Shown: positions 44,461 to 53,969, numbered from the stretch's first letter. The stretch: DNA of 64,000 bases from CAIKMD01 sp963740675 (GCA_963740675.1 CAVUFS010000003.1:682001-746000), one strand, 5' to 3'. Made by a program: numbers and translations. Notes: a model not told the origin generated them from the sequence alone.

Positions 44461-45435
44461 TCAGAGCCAGCCGCGGCTCTTCCAGTAGCGCTCGGCGGCG
44501 GGGTGGAGTGGCACGCATTGCGGCGTGTCGATCGCCTCTTTCGCCATGCGATCGACGGGGAGATCACCCGGTTCTTCCCAAGCGATATTCATGTTGCGCG
44601 CGGCAAGCCCGGCGCAGATCTGCTCGACCAGCTTGTCGTCGGCATCGGCGCGCACGAACACCGTCCAGCCGCTGAAATCGATCGTCAGCACATCGGCCGG
44701 CAGCTTCGGATAGGCCGATTTCGGCAGTACCGCGCGGCGGTAGCCCATCGCCTCGAGCTTCTGCACCGTCGTCTCGTTGAGCGACAGGATGCGCATCCCC
44801 GCGTCGAGCGCTTGCGGCACCCAGGAATGCGCCGCCTCGTCGAACAACGCATCGACCTCGCCATTGACCAGCGCCTTGAAGGTCGGCGTGTGCGGCCAGG
44901 GCACACTGCCCTTCTTCAGCACCTCGCCGCCCCAAGCAGCGATGTCCTCGCGCGAGAAGCCGGCGGCCGCGGCGACGTCGTCGAACATGTGATGCAGCGT
45001 GTGATCGAGCGCGCCGCGCATCATGATCTTGAGCTTCGGCTTCTTAGCGGCGATATCCTCGAAGCGCTCGATGCCGGTCTCGGGCCGCACGGCGAAGACG
45101 AACTGATCCCAGGACGGGATCACGGTCACGGCCTTGAGCGGCAGCGGCTCTTTGAAGATGCCCTTGCCCTTCACCGCGACCGACAGCACGCAAGCGGGAT
45201 TGATGATCGCCAGATCGGCCTCGCGCTTGGCAACGGCGAAGATGCCTTCGGCCGAGCTCACCGCGAACAGCGTGACCGGCTTGCCGCCCGCCGCGTTGCG
45301 CAGGATCACCTTCGGTTGGAACCATTCCGGGACCGGATGCTCCTCCGTGCTGCCGCACATCTCCGATGCGATCTCCAGGACGAGACGCGAGCGCGTGACA
45401 TTGGGATTGATGGCCGGCGTGGTGTTGGTGGGCAT
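44461..45435 (-). CDS. TAXI-family solute-binding protein without signal peptide
   Basis: A 324-residue TAXI-type protein. Family-like segments are LVLEIASEMCGS, GGKPVTLFAVSSAEGIFAVAKREADLAIINP and KALVNGEVDALFDEAAHSW. Unlike the TAXI protein at 280, the N-terminus (MPTNTTPAINPNVTRSRL) has no hydrophobic leader, and no upstream start would add one within this frame. It may be cytoplasmic, or a start upstream has been lost. No TRAP permease is adjacent. Confidence 0.78.
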   Translation of the reverse strand: MPTNTTPAINPNVTRSRLVLEIASEMCGSTEEHPVPEWFQPKVILRNAAGGKPVTLFAVSSAEGIFAVAKREADLAIINPACVLSVAVKGKGIFKEPLPLKAVTVIPSWDQFVFAVRPETGIERFEDIAAKKPKLKIMMRGALDHTLHHMFDDVAAAAGFSREDIAAWGGEVLKKGSVPWPHTPTFKALVNGEVDALFDEAAHSWVPQALDAGMRILSLNETTVQKLEAMGYRRAVLPKSAYPKLPADVLTIDFSGWTVFVRADADDKLVEQICAGLAARNMNIAWEEPGDLPVDRMAKEAIDTPQCVPLHPAAERYWKSRGWL

Positions 45436-45473
45436 TCTGGTTCCTCCCCTTTGTCATTCCTTTTAGACATTCC

Positions 45474-45547
45474 GTCATTCCCGCGTAAGCGGGAATCCAC
45501 AGCTACAACACGCTGCCACCCTGGATCCCCGCTTTCGCGGGGATGAC
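45474..45547. repeat. Dispersed palindromic repeat, family A (copy 2)
   Basis: Arms GTCATTCCCGCGTAAGCGGG and CCCCGCTTTCGCGGGGATGAC around a unique centre. It lies between the divergent starts of the TAXI and MFS genes. Confidence 0.9.
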
Positions 45548-45660
45548 GAATAGAGAACGAGGCAATTGTTATCTCGCACTCGCGAAGATGCAAAAAACTC
45601 CGGGCTGACCGGTTAGCATTGCCGATTGTTGGCACCGCCCCTTCTGCTACTCTTTCCGCC

Positions 45661-46974
45661 GTGAGCCTCTCCGCCAGCACATCGCCCGCTCCTTTCCGCG
45701 TTCCGTCGGTCATCAAGCGCAACATGACCTTGTTCGCGCTGTCGCAGACCTTCACCGGCGTCGGCATGTCCTTCACCTACAGTTTCGGGCCGCTGATGGT
45801 GTTGACGCTCACCGGCGCTTCCGACCTTGTCGGCGTATCGGTCGGTCTCGTGGGCCTCAGTCGCTTCCTCGTCGCGTATCCGGCCGGCAAGATCACCGAC
45901 ACCTATGGCCGCAAGCCCGGTATCCTCTTGGGGCTAAGCCTCGCGCTCTGTGGCACGCTGGTGGTCGCGGCCTCGATGAGCTGGTCGAGCTTCCCGCTCT
46001 TCGTCATCGGCATTCTCATCTTCGGCATGGGCATGAACGCGTCGCAGCAGTTGCGCGTCGCGGCGACCGACATGTTCCCGCCAAGCCATCGCGCGACCGC
46101 GCTCGGCTATCTCGCGACCGGCTCTCTCTTCGGCCTCGTCATGAGCCCGCTCCTCATCAGTGTGTCGCAATACATCGCTGATCGCACCGGCGCCGACCCG
46201 CTCGGCCTCGGCTGGTATCTCCTGCCCTGCCTTATCCTGCCGGGCGTCGCGATGATCTTCTTCGTGCGGCCCGATCCGAAACATATCGGGCAGAATCTGC
46301 ATCTCTATTATCCCGGCGTCGTCACGCAGGCCCGTCATCACGAAGAAGCGGCAGCCTTCAGCGCGATGAGCCTGTTGCGCCGGCCGGTGATCCGCCTCGC
46401 GATCATTTCCAACTGCTCGGTGCAGGGGAATATGTCGATCGTGATGGTGCTGAACTCGCTGGCGCTGAAGGATTGCGGCACCGGCCTGACCGCCATCGCG
46501 ATCTCCAGCATGTGCCATTCGGCCGGCATGTTCGCTTTCACGATCCCGCTCGGCAAGCTTACCGACCGTTTCGGCCGCGATGCAGTGATGTTCCCCGGCG
46601 TCGCGACCGCGCTCGCCGGCGCCGGTCTCGTCGCCTACACCCATTCTTATTTCCCGATCACCTTCGGCGCGTTCCTGGTCGGCATCGGCTGGGCGGCGGC
46701 GAATGTTTCGGCGACAGCGCTGATCGCCGATCACTACGTGACCGCGACGCGCGGCCGCGCGTTGGGCTTCAACGATACCTGCGCCGCCGGCATCTCGGTG
46801 CTGATCGCGCTGGCAACCGGTCCGCTGATCGCCTGGGTCGGGCTGTCGGGCGCGGGGTTGATGGCGATCCTGCTCGCGATACCGCCACTGGTGATGCTGG
46901 CGACGACCGGCGGCACCAAGCGCATGGCCGCACGCGCCGCGGCGGCGACGGCTGGCGGCAACAGCGACGACTAA
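45661..46974 (+). CDS. MFS transporter
   Basis: A 437-residue carrier with 12 hydrophobic segments. The GTG at 45661 is the most plausible start; an in-frame TTG lies 42 bases upstream and an ATG (MTLFALSQ) 63 bases downstream. The conserved first loop is KITDTYGRKPGILLG, repeated in the second half as KLTDRFGRDAVMFPG. The central soluble loop (PDPKHIGQNLHLYYPG) resembles sugar/aromatic-acid-type MFS carriers of proteobacteria. Flanked by two family A repeats, so it could be an acquired cassette. Confidence 0.86.
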   Translation: MSLSASTSPAPFRVPSVIKRNMTLFALSQTFTGVGMSFTYSFGPLMVLTLTGASDLVGVSVGLVGLSRFLVAYPAGKITDTYGRKPGILLGLSLALCGTLVVAASMSWSSFPLFVIGILIFGMGMNASQQLRVAATDMFPPSHRATALGYLATGSLFGLVMSPLLISVSQYIADRTGADPLGLGWYLLPCLILPGVAMIFFVRPDPKHIGQNLHLYYPGVVTQARHHEEAAAFSAMSLLRRPVIRLAIISNCSVQGNMSIVMVLNSLALKDCGTGLTAIAISSMCHSAGMFAFTIPLGKLTDRFGRDAVMFPGVATALAGAGLVAYTHSYFPITFGAFLVGIGWAAANVSATALIADHYVTATRGRALGFNDTCAAGISVLIALATGPLIAWVGLSGAGLMAILLAIPPLVMLATTGGTKRMAARAAAATAGGNSDD

Positions 46975-46983
46975 GACCTTGCC

Positions 46984-47055
46984 GTCATTCCCGCGTAAGC
47001 GGGAATCCAGGACGCGACGAGGCATATCCCTGGACCCCCGCTTTCGCGGGGTGAC
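46984..47055. repeat. Dispersed palindromic repeat, family A (copy 3)
   Basis: Arms GTCATTCCCGCGTAAGCGGG and CCCCCGCTTTCGCGGGGTGAC. It lies between convergent genes just after the MFS gene stop, where its hairpins could act in transcript termination. Confidence 0.9.
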
Positions 47056-47072
47056 GTTTTATTTTTTTGTGA

Positions 47073-48029
47073 TTATTGAACCGGCACGAATTGCGTCGTG
47101 AACAACGCGCTATCAGGCGGCTCGCTCGGCAGCGTGCCGAGATCGACATAGGATTTCTTCAACACCGCAACCGCCTGCGGGTCGAACGTCCCGTCGGCGG
47201 TGAACATCGGCAATTCGAAATCGTAATCCTTTTCGACGACGCTGAGATTCTCGCGCAGCACTTTCGCGGCAAGCGCCGAGGTTTCGACGCGGTGCGCTTT
47301 CATATAGGCGATCGAGGCGAAGAATCCCTTGAGAAAGCGCTCGACGATTTGCGGCTTGTCCGCAACCATCTTCTTCCGCGCAAACACCACATGGGTGATG
47401 AAATGCGGCGCGTAGTGATCCATCGAGATCAGCATGCGCCCCTCATGTCGCTCTTCGAGACCGAAGCCCGCCTCGGTCGAAAGCACCACCGCATCGATCT
47501 GATGCGCCTTCAGCGCGGCGATGCTTGCCTCGACCGCACCCAGCGGCACCGTCTTGATGCCGTCCGCGCCCCAGCCTTCTTGAATGGCCATCTGTTTCGC
47601 CAGCCAGTCGCTGAGCGAACCGACCGTCGAGACCGCGATCATCTTGCCTTTGAGATCGGCGACTTTCTTGATCGGCAAATCCTCGAGCACGATCGCCGAG
47701 ATGTTGCGTGGCGGCCCGGCAAATTGCGCGACCGCGATAGCCTCGCCGCCTTTCGAGGCGAGCGCCATGCCCGGCCCGCTGCCGAGGCCGAAATCGACAC
47801 TGCCGGCGACGAGCGCCTGCTGCACCTTGGCATCGCCGCCGAGACTGGCACTGTCGACGTCGAGACCAAGCTTCGCGAAGATGCCCTGCTCGATGCCGAT
47901 ATCGACCGGCAGGAAGGTCCAAGCCGTACCTTGCGCCTTGCCAACATGTACCGCGTCATTAGCCTGCGCGGCACTCGCGACGAACATCGTCATCGCGACA
48001 GCCAGTGACGCGCACATCATCTTCTTCAT
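47073..48029 (-). CDS. ABC transporter substrate-binding protein (NitT/TauT type)
   Basis: A 318-residue periplasmic protein. The ATG at 48029 follows GGGGAA and starts a signal peptide (MKKMMCASLAVAMTMFVAS...AQA). Family marks are WTFLPVDIGIEQGIFAKLGL and VADLKGKMIAVSTVGSLSDW. A permease or ATPase gene is absent. It is divergent from the amidohydrolase gene at 48170, across 140 bases, and may bind the substrate of that pathway. Confidence 0.85.
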   Translation of the reverse strand: MKKMMCASLAVAMTMFVASAAQANDAVHVGKAQGTAWTFLPVDIGIEQGIFAKLGLDVDSASLGGDAKVQQALVAGSVDFGLGSGPGMALASKGGEAIAVAQFAGPPRNISAIVLEDLPIKKVADLKGKMIAVSTVGSLSDWLAKQMAIQEGWGADGIKTVPLGAVEASIAALKAHQIDAVVLSTEAGFGLEERHEGRMLISMDHYAPHFITHVVFARKKMVADKPQIVERFLKGFFASIAYMKAHRVETSALAAKVLRENLSVVEKDYDFELPMFTADGTFDPQAVAVLKKSYVDLGTLPSEPPDSALFTTQFVPVQ

Positions 48030-48169
48030 CGACGTTCCCCCAGTTCTTTGCTTGCATGCTGCTTTGTCGGCGAGCCTATCGCGGAATAGCCGTGGCGTCA
48101 CGCCGGGCTGTGCTATGATCGCGACACAAAACGGCGCGACACGCTCGCGCAACGATCGGGGGAACGCAC

Positions 48170-49219
48170 ATGATCGGCACCACTTCCTTGCAACGACGGC
48201 AATTCTTGACCGGACTCGGCGCGGCCAGTGCGACGACGCTCCTACCTGCGGCGCTCGTCACCGATGCGCTCGCCGCGACCTACAACCCGCGCCGCATCGA
48301 CGTGCACCATCATGCGCCGCCGCCGGCCTATGTCGATTGGATGGCGCAGGGCAACGCGACGTTCCGCTCGCCGCTCGATACCGGCACCTGGTCGCTCGAT
48401 GCCACGCTCGCCGATATGGACAAATACGGCATCGAGACGTCGATCGTCTCGAGCCCCGATCTCAACGGCCGCCTGCCCGGCGATTTCGCCGGCGTGGTGC
48501 GAAGCTGCAACGAGTGGCTGGCGAAGCTCACCGTCGATCATCCCGGCCGCTTCGGCTGCTTCGGCATGATGCCGCTGCCGAACGTCGATACGACCCTCGC
48601 CGAGATAAACTATGTGCTCGATACGCTTCATAGCGACGGCGTGCGCTTCGCGCCGTCTTATGACGGCAAATATCTCGGCGATGTCGCTTTCGATCCGGTG
48701 CTCGCTGAGCTCAATCGCCGCAAGGCGGTCGCCTTCGTCCATCCGACACAGCCGCAATGCTGCGGCCAGATGATGCCGGATGTCGTCTCGGCGATCGTCG
48801 AATTTCCCTTCGACACGATGCGCACGATCACCAGCCTGCTCTATAGCGGCCAGTTCGCGAAGTATCCCGACATCAAATGGATCTTCTCGCATGGCGGCGG
48901 CACGCTGCCGATGCTCGCCGGCCGTATCTCGGGCAGCTTCCGCAATCCGAAGATGCAAGCACGCGCGCCACAAGGTCCGATCTACGAGCTGAAGAAAATC
49001 TATGTCGACACGGCGAGTGCGTTCTTCCCGTGGGCCTGGGCCGGCGTAGCGGAGCTGTCAGGACCGAAGCACATCCTCTTCGGCACCGACGATCCTTACG
49101 TGAAGATTTCGGACACCGATGCCGGCATCAAGGCGCTGCATCTGCCGCCAGCGCTGCGTGCCGCGGTCGACCGCGAGAACGCCCTGCCGCTCTTCCCCCG
49201 CTTCAACAAGAAGGCATAA
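48170..49219 (+). CDS. Exported amidohydrolase (ACMSD-like decarboxylase family)
   Basis: A 349-residue metal-dependent TIM-barrel protein of the amidohydrolase_2 family that includes ACMSD and gamma-resorcylate decarboxylase. A Tat-like leader (LQRRQFLTGLGAAS) leads into RRIDVHHHAPP with the HxH metal site. Later sites are AFVHPTQP, IFSHGGGTLPML and LFGTDDPYV with the catalytic aspartate. It probably decarboxylates or hydrates an aromatic or muconate-type acid. Its position beside acetoacetate decarboxylase-like and cupin genes suggests one degradation cluster. Confidence 0.85.
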   Translation: MIGTTSLQRRQFLTGLGAASATTLLPAALVTDALAATYNPRRIDVHHHAPPPAYVDWMAQGNATFRSPLDTGTWSLDATLADMDKYGIETSIVSSPDLNGRLPGDFAGVVRSCNEWLAKLTVDHPGRFGCFGMMPLPNVDTTLAEINYVLDTLHSDGVRFAPSYDGKYLGDVAFDPVLAELNRRKAVAFVHPTQPQCCGQMMPDVVSAIVEFPFDTMRTITSLLYSGQFAKYPDIKWIFSHGGGTLPMLAGRISGSFRNPKMQARAPQGPIYELKKIYVDTASAFFPWAWAGVAELSGPKHILFGTDDPYVKISDTDAGIKALHLPPALRAAVDRENALPLFPRFNKKA

Positions 49220-49228
49220 GCGCGTCGC

Positions 49229-49696
49229 TTACGGGGTAACGCCGGTGCCGTCGCCTAGCGGCTCGGCGTCGATCAGCGCGAAGACCATGCGCGCCGGCGT
49301 GGTGCCGACATTCGCCCAGGCGTGATTGGTGCCGCGTTGAACAACGATGTCGCCTGGCTTCAGCCGCGTCGCCTCGCCGCTATCGAGCTGCATCTCCACC
49401 TCGCCCCACAGCACGATGCCGTAATCGACCGAATTGGTCTTATGCATCGGCGAGACCTTGCCCGGCTGGAGATCGACGACGCGCAAGACAGAGCCATCCA
49501 TACAGGTTAGGCCGCTCGCCAACTCGGCGCCGTCGCGCTCGTCGGTATTGTCGGCGGGGCTGCTATGGGTGACCCAAAGCTTCGCGAAGGCCGCGTCGCC
49601 GCTCGGAACCGGCTGCGGCTCGAAGATGCGATCCGATTTGATGATCGCCAGCCCGTCGCCGCGATGGCCGGTCACGATCCGCCGCACGCCACTCAT
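49229..49696 (-). CDS. Cupin-domain protein
   Basis: A 155-residue single-cupin protein. The metal motif reads GKVSPMHKTNSVDYGIVLWGEVEMQLD, and the second motif is VVQRGTNHAWANVG. The ATG at 49696 follows GGGGAGGAA; an alternative ATG at 49723 overlaps the upstream gene's stop (ATGA). The pattern is that of cupins acting on acidic substrates or stabilising enzymes. It is the second gene after the acetoacetate decarboxylase-like gene. Confidence 0.83.
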   Translation of the reverse strand: MSGVRRIVTGHRGDGLAIIKSDRIFEPQPVPSGDAAFAKLWVTHSSPADNTDERDGAELASGLTCMDGSVLRVVDLQPGKVSPMHKTNSVDYGIVLWGEVEMQLDSGEATRLKPGDIVVQRGTNHAWANVGTTPARMVFALIDAEPLGDGTGVTP

Positions 49697-49719
49697 CCGT
49701 TCCTCCCCTTCGCTCTCGC

Positions 49720-50562
49720 TCATCGTACCGGCCGCGCGCCACCGAGACCGCCACCAATGCTGCCCGTTGCCGTCGAAAAGGTGACGCTCGCGCCGCGGGA
49801 TTCGCACAGCGGCAATTCGGCAAGCGTGTTGATGATCGGATATTGCAGCGGCACGTCTTCCCAGCGCGCCGGCAAGAAACGAAACGTGCCGTTGCCGAGA
49901 AGGCGCTTGGTGACGCCATTGGCGCCGGGGCCGCTCTTCGCGCCGGGAATGAAGGCCATGTATTCGGCATCGGCTTCGCCCTGCGCGCCAACCTTCGGTA
50001 TGAAGCGATAGTGGAAGCTGCCGTCGAGCGCGGGCGCATCGGCTTTCAACGCCGCCTCGGTCAGGTCGCCCGCTTCCAGCTCGAAAAAACGGAAGCCTTC
50101 CCAACTCGCGCTCGCGCGATAGACGTTGCCGAGCACGATAGGCTCAGGGATTTGCGCGTAGAGCTTGGAAAAACCGAGCTCTTCGCGACCGGTGAGGATC
50201 GGATCGGCGAGGCTCTCCCACAGCACCGGCGTGAACTTACCGGTAAGACGTCCGTCCTCGCCATCGAAGACGATCGGGAATTCGACGCTGACGATGTTGT
50301 AACCTCGACCGGCAAGCCAGCCGATATTGCGCAGATAAGCGATACTGACGGTCAGCACGGGATCGCCGTGCAAGCGGCAACGCGGCGGCAACAGCTCGCC
50401 GAGCCGCGCCGCATCGGTCAGCGCCGACGCCGCCACCGTGACGACGGTCATGTTGTCCGGCAGGTTGCGCTTGTCGAGCGGCACGTTGCGCGGCCCCGGC
50501 AGCGCGCCGAAAACGCGCGGCTGGCGGTATTTCTTCTCGAGCTCGGGACGATCAGGCGACAT
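49720..50562 (-). CDS. Acetoacetate decarboxylase family protein
   Basis: A 280-residue ADC-like protein. The Schiff-base lysine sits in GREELGFSKLYAQIP, which matches the catalytic region GREE-x-x-x-P/S-K of acetoacetate decarboxylases. The beta-cone core has YLRNIGWLAGRGYNIVSVEFP. Other family members act on related beta-keto or muconate derivatives. It forms a short operon with the cupin gene, overlapping its alternative ATG, and lies next to the ACMSD-like gene. Exact substrate unknown. Confidence 0.87.
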   Translation of the reverse strand: MSPDRPELEKKYRQPRVFGALPGPRNVPLDKRNLPDNMTVVTVAASALTDAARLGELLPPRCRLHGDPVLTVSIAYLRNIGWLAGRGYNIVSVEFPIVFDGEDGRLTGKFTPVLWESLADPILTGREELGFSKLYAQIPEPIVLGNVYRASASWEGFRFFELEAGDLTEAALKADAPALDGSFHYRFIPKVGAQGEADAEYMAFIPGAKSGPGANGVTKRLLGNGTFRFLPARWEDVPLQYPIINTLAELPLCESRGASVTFSTATGSIGGGLGGARPVR

Positions 50563-50645
50563 GGGTCAGGCGCTCCGGCTATTGCGCGGGACCCTCGAAC
50601 TATAGGAAGACGCGGCCGCCTTGTCGCGCCGGCAGCCGCCCCAGC

Positions 50646-51044
50646 TTAGAGCTGTTTCTGCTTCAGCCAGCGCTCGATGCGCACCATCAGGTTCTTGGCA
50701 TCGAACGGCTTGGTGATGAAGTCGTTGCCGCCCGCGGCGATGCCCGACTTCACATCCTGCGCTGTGCGCCGCGCGGTCACGAAGGCGACCGGGATATGCT
50801 TAAACGCCTCAATCGCGCGGATTTGGCGGCACAGCTCGAAACCATCGAGTTCGGGCATCTGGATATCGAGAATGATGAGATCGGGCTCGACGTCCCGGAC
50901 CAGCCGCATGCACTGGCTGGCATTGTTCGCGCCGTAGAAGCGATAGCCCGCGCCGGCAATGACGCTCTTGAGGATATCGAGCATCTCGCGCAAATCATCG
51001 ATCGCAACAACGACCGGCTTCTCCATCGTGATAACCGCTGACAT
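50646..51044 (-). CDS. CheY-like single-domain response regulator
   Basis: A 132-residue receiver domain with no output domain. The acidic pocket (VVAIDDL), phosphoacceptor aspartate (LIILDIQMPELDG), conserved threonine (AFVTARR) and lysine (FITKPFDAKN) are all present. It starts 27 bases after the hybrid kinase stop, so it is probably its phosphorelay partner. An alternative start at the second methionine (51026) is possible. Confidence 0.92.
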   Translation of the reverse strand: MSAVITMEKPVVVAIDDLREMLDILKSVIAGAGYRFYGANNASQCMRLVRDVEPDLIILDIQMPELDGFELCRQIRAIEAFKHIPVAFVTARRTAQDVKSGIAAGGNDFITKPFDAKNLMVRIERWLKQKQL

Positions 51045-51071
51045 CTTGGTTCTCCGCTCTACATTCGCACG

Positions 51072-53969
51072 TTAGGCAGCCATCGCAGCGTGATAATCGC
51101 GCATCAGCGGCAGCAGTGCTGCGGCCTCCGCATTCAACTCCGCTACGACTTCTCGACATTTCTGGGCGTCACCGCTGCTGCAGGCATGCTGCAACTGCCG
51201 CGCCAGCGCACTCAAGCGCATGCCGCCGATGTTGCCGGCGATGCCGACCAGATCATGCGCATCGCGCGCTGCTTGCGGCAGCATCGTGGACTCGACCAGC
51301 TCGACGACCACGGCGACGCGCTGCTCGACCGCATCGATCAAGGTCGACAACAGCGGCACGAACGTCGCGGCGCTGGTTGCGGCGGTGAGCTGTTCGAGCT
51401 TACCGCGATCGAAGCGGACATCGCCTTTGCCTTCGCGGCGCTCCGCTGCCGGTTGCGGCCGGCGTTCCTCGCCCGCAGCCCGAAAGGCGGCGAGATGCTG
51501 GAGCTTTGCCAGCAACATCTGGGCATCGAAAGGCTTCGAGACGTAATCGTCCATGCCGGCGGCGAGCACTTCCTCGCGGGTACCCGCCATCGCATGCGAG
51601 GTGAGCGCGATGATCGGCACCTGCCCGGCGCGGCCCGGCAGATTGCGGATTTCCTTCGCGGCCGCGATGCCGTCGAGTTCGGGCATCTGCAGATCCATCA
51701 GGATCACGTCGTAATCTTTTGCCCGCGCCGCATCGACCGCCTGGCGGCCATCATCCGCCAGGTCAACACGATGGCCGGCATGCGAGACGATCAGTTGCGC
51801 GACATGTTGGTTGACCTTGTTGTCATCGGCGATCAACACATCGAGCGCGCGCTTCGGCTCGCTGGCGGAATCCGGTGCCGCCGCTTCCGACGCCTTCGCC
51901 GGCGGCGCTTCGACACGTTGCAGCGGAATCTCGAAGCAGAAGAGACTGCCCTTACCCGCCACGCTCGAGAAGTCGATCGTGCCGCCCATCAGCTCGACAA
52001 GCTGTTTGGCGATCGCGAGGCCAAGGCCGGTGCCGCCGAAGCGACGGCTGATCGAAACATCGGCCTGGGTGAATTTCTGGAACAGCGTCGCTTGCGCGGC
52101 CGGATCGATACCGACGCCGGTATCGATGATCTCGAAACGCAAAACGGCGTGATCGCCGAGCGCGCGCGGCACGGTGACGTCGATGTCGACATGACCGCGA
52201 TCGGTGAATTTGACAGCATTGCCGGCGATATTGAGCAGCACTTGGCGCAGTCGCACTGCGTCGCCGCGGAACCAGCCGCAAGCGTCGGGACTGACCGTCA
52301 TGCCGAGCCGCACATCTTTCTGCGCCGCGCGCGGACGAAGGATGGAGACGACGTCGTCCAGCGTCTTGTCGAGATCGAAATCGGCGTATTCGATCTCGAC
52401 CTTGCCGGCCTCGAGCTTCGATACGTCGAGGATGTCGTCGATGATCCGCAGCAGCAGCGACGCTGAATCGCCGATCGTCCGGGCATAATCGCGCTGCTTG
52501 GCGTCGAGACCGGTCGCCATCAGCAGATGATTCATGCCAAGGATGCCGTTCATCGGCGTCCGGATCTCGTGGCTCATATGCGCGAGAAAGCTCGACTTCG
52601 CGCGGTTCGCCGCGTCGGCATGCTCCTTGGCGGCGCGCAGGGCTTCCTCGTTCCTGACGCGCTGCGTGACATCGCGCGCGACGACGACGAGGCCCGCTGC
52701 TTCACCGTCGGACGCCGGCGAGCCCCGCCAACTCGCCTCGACCGAAATCATCTCGCCTTTCTTGTTGCGGCAGCGATAGGCGACGAGGGCCTCGCCTTTG
52801 GTACGGACTTCCGCCGCCGCCGCTTCGAGTGCCGGCAGATCGTCCGGATGAACACGGTCTTCGATCTTGGTGCCGATCAGTTCTTCCGGCTCAATGCCGT
52901 AGAGGCGACGCGCGGCAGGCGACACATAGACGGGCTTGCCATCGCGAGTCAGCACAATGAGGTCAGAAGAATTATCGGCCAGGAGGCGATAGCGCTCCTC
53001 GTTCTCGCGCGCCGATTGCTCCGCGCGCGAACGGCGCGCCAACTCGCAATGGAGCATCCAGCCGATGCCACCGACCACGACAATGAAACAGGCGACGAGC
53101 ACGCAAAGGACAACCGTCTTATGCCGCCACTCAACCAGAACGACGTCCTTGGGCACGCTCACGCTAAGCAGCATCGGCATGTCGCCGATTTGCTTATAGA
53201 CGTAGAGCCGCGTTTGAGGACCCTGCAAGCTTGCGGCTTCGTATTGTCCCTCGCGTGCGCGAAAGAAATGCTCGAGGATCTGCGCATTATTGATGCTGCG
53301 GCCGAGATCGCCGTCACGATGCGGCGCGCGCGCGATGATCGTGCCGTCGGTCCTCAGCAGCGAGATCCACATGCCATTGTCGATCTTGATGCCGCGGAAG
53401 AGCTGCTCGATATATTTGACACGTATCGCACCGGCGATCACGCCAGCAAAGCTGCCATCGGGATGATTGATGCGGCGGCTGAGCACGATCAGCGCGTCGT
53501 CGTCGAGTGTCTGATAGTAAGGCGCGGAAATCTTGATGCCGAGATCGGGATTGTCCCGATGCATCATGAAGAAGTCGCGATCGGAGAAATCGTAATTAAT
53601 CGGAAGACGTGCCGTCGAGCTGAGCTTTAGCTTGCCATCCTCGTCGATCACAAGGGTCGAGCCGTATTGCGGCGCATGCGAGGAACTGTCGAAAAGGAGC
53701 GCGTCGCGCAGCTTGGGGCTGAGCGTGGCGAGTTCGGGCATCTTCAATCTGCCGGCCACCGCTTGCAGCGACAATGCATAGGTTTCGAAATCGCGGCGGA
53801 TTTCGACTTCGAGCGTCGAGGAAAGGTTCTGCGAGACCAGATAGGCGCTCTCGATCGCCCTCGCGCGCGTCCCCAGCAGACGGCAGCCTGTGAGGCCGAG
53901 CACGCCGAGGATAATCGCAGCCGCGCCAATGACGAGCATGGCCACTGGCGTTTTTCGTAAGCGGGTCAC
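51072..53969 (-). CDS. Hybrid sensor histidine kinase with Cache, PAS, receiver and HPt domains
   Basis: A 965-residue membrane kinase. Residues about 10-30 and 285-308 are transmembrane and flank a periplasmic double-Cache sensor (DFSDRDFFMMHRDNPDLGIK, SRRINHPDGSFAGVIAGAIRVK). Then come a PAS domain (about 325-435), HisKA with the histidine in FLAHMSHEIRTPMNGILGM, an HATPase_c domain (GTGLGLAIAKQLVELMGG), a receiver (ILMDLQMPELDGIAA) and a C-terminal HPt (DAHDLVGIAGNIGG). The start is GTG at 53969. It should sense a small ligand and pass phosphate through its HPt to the CheY-like protein. Confidence 0.93.
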   Translation of the reverse strand: MTRLRKTPVAMLVIGAAAIILGVLGLTGCRLLGTRARAIESAYLVSQNLSSTLEVEIRRDFETYALSLQAVAGRLKMPELATLSPKLRDALLFDSSSHAPQYGSTLVIDEDGKLKLSSTARLPINYDFSDRDFFMMHRDNPDLGIKISAPYYQTLDDDALIVLSRRINHPDGSFAGVIAGAIRVKYIEQLFRGIKIDNGMWISLLRTDGTIIARAPHRDGDLGRSINNAQILEHFFRAREGQYEAASLQGPQTRLYVYKQIGDMPMLLSVSVPKDVVLVEWRHKTVVLCVLVACFIVVVGGIGWMLHCELARRSRAEQSARENEERYRLLADNSSDLIVLTRDGKPVYVSPAARRLYGIEPEELIGTKIEDRVHPDDLPALEAAAAEVRTKGEALVAYRCRNKKGEMISVEASWRGSPASDGEAAGLVVVARDVTQRVRNEEALRAAKEHADAANRAKSSFLAHMSHEIRTPMNGILGMNHLLMATGLDAKQRDYARTIGDSASLLLRIIDDILDVSKLEAGKVEIEYADFDLDKTLDDVVSILRPRAAQKDVRLGMTVSPDACGWFRGDAVRLRQVLLNIAGNAVKFTDRGHVDIDVTVPRALGDHAVLRFEIIDTGVGIDPAAQATLFQKFTQADVSISRRFGGTGLGLAIAKQLVELMGGTIDFSSVAGKGSLFCFEIPLQRVEAPPAKASEAAAPDSASEPKRALDVLIADDNKVNQHVAQLIVSHAGHRVDLADDGRQAVDAARAKDYDVILMDLQMPELDGIAAAKEIRNLPGRAGQVPIIALTSHAMAGTREEVLAAGMDDYVSKPFDAQMLLAKLQHLAAFRAAGEERRPQPAAERREGKGDVRFDRGKLEQLTAATSAATFVPLLSTLIDAVEQRVAVVVELVESTMLPQAARDAHDLVGIAGNIGGMRLSALARQLQHACSSGDAQKCREVVAELNAEAAALLPLMRDYHAAMAA

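Noticed and set aside
51090..52466. Plus-strand open frame opposite the hybrid kinase
   Set aside because: Lies under HisKA, HATPase and receiver motifs on the minus strand; no independent support.
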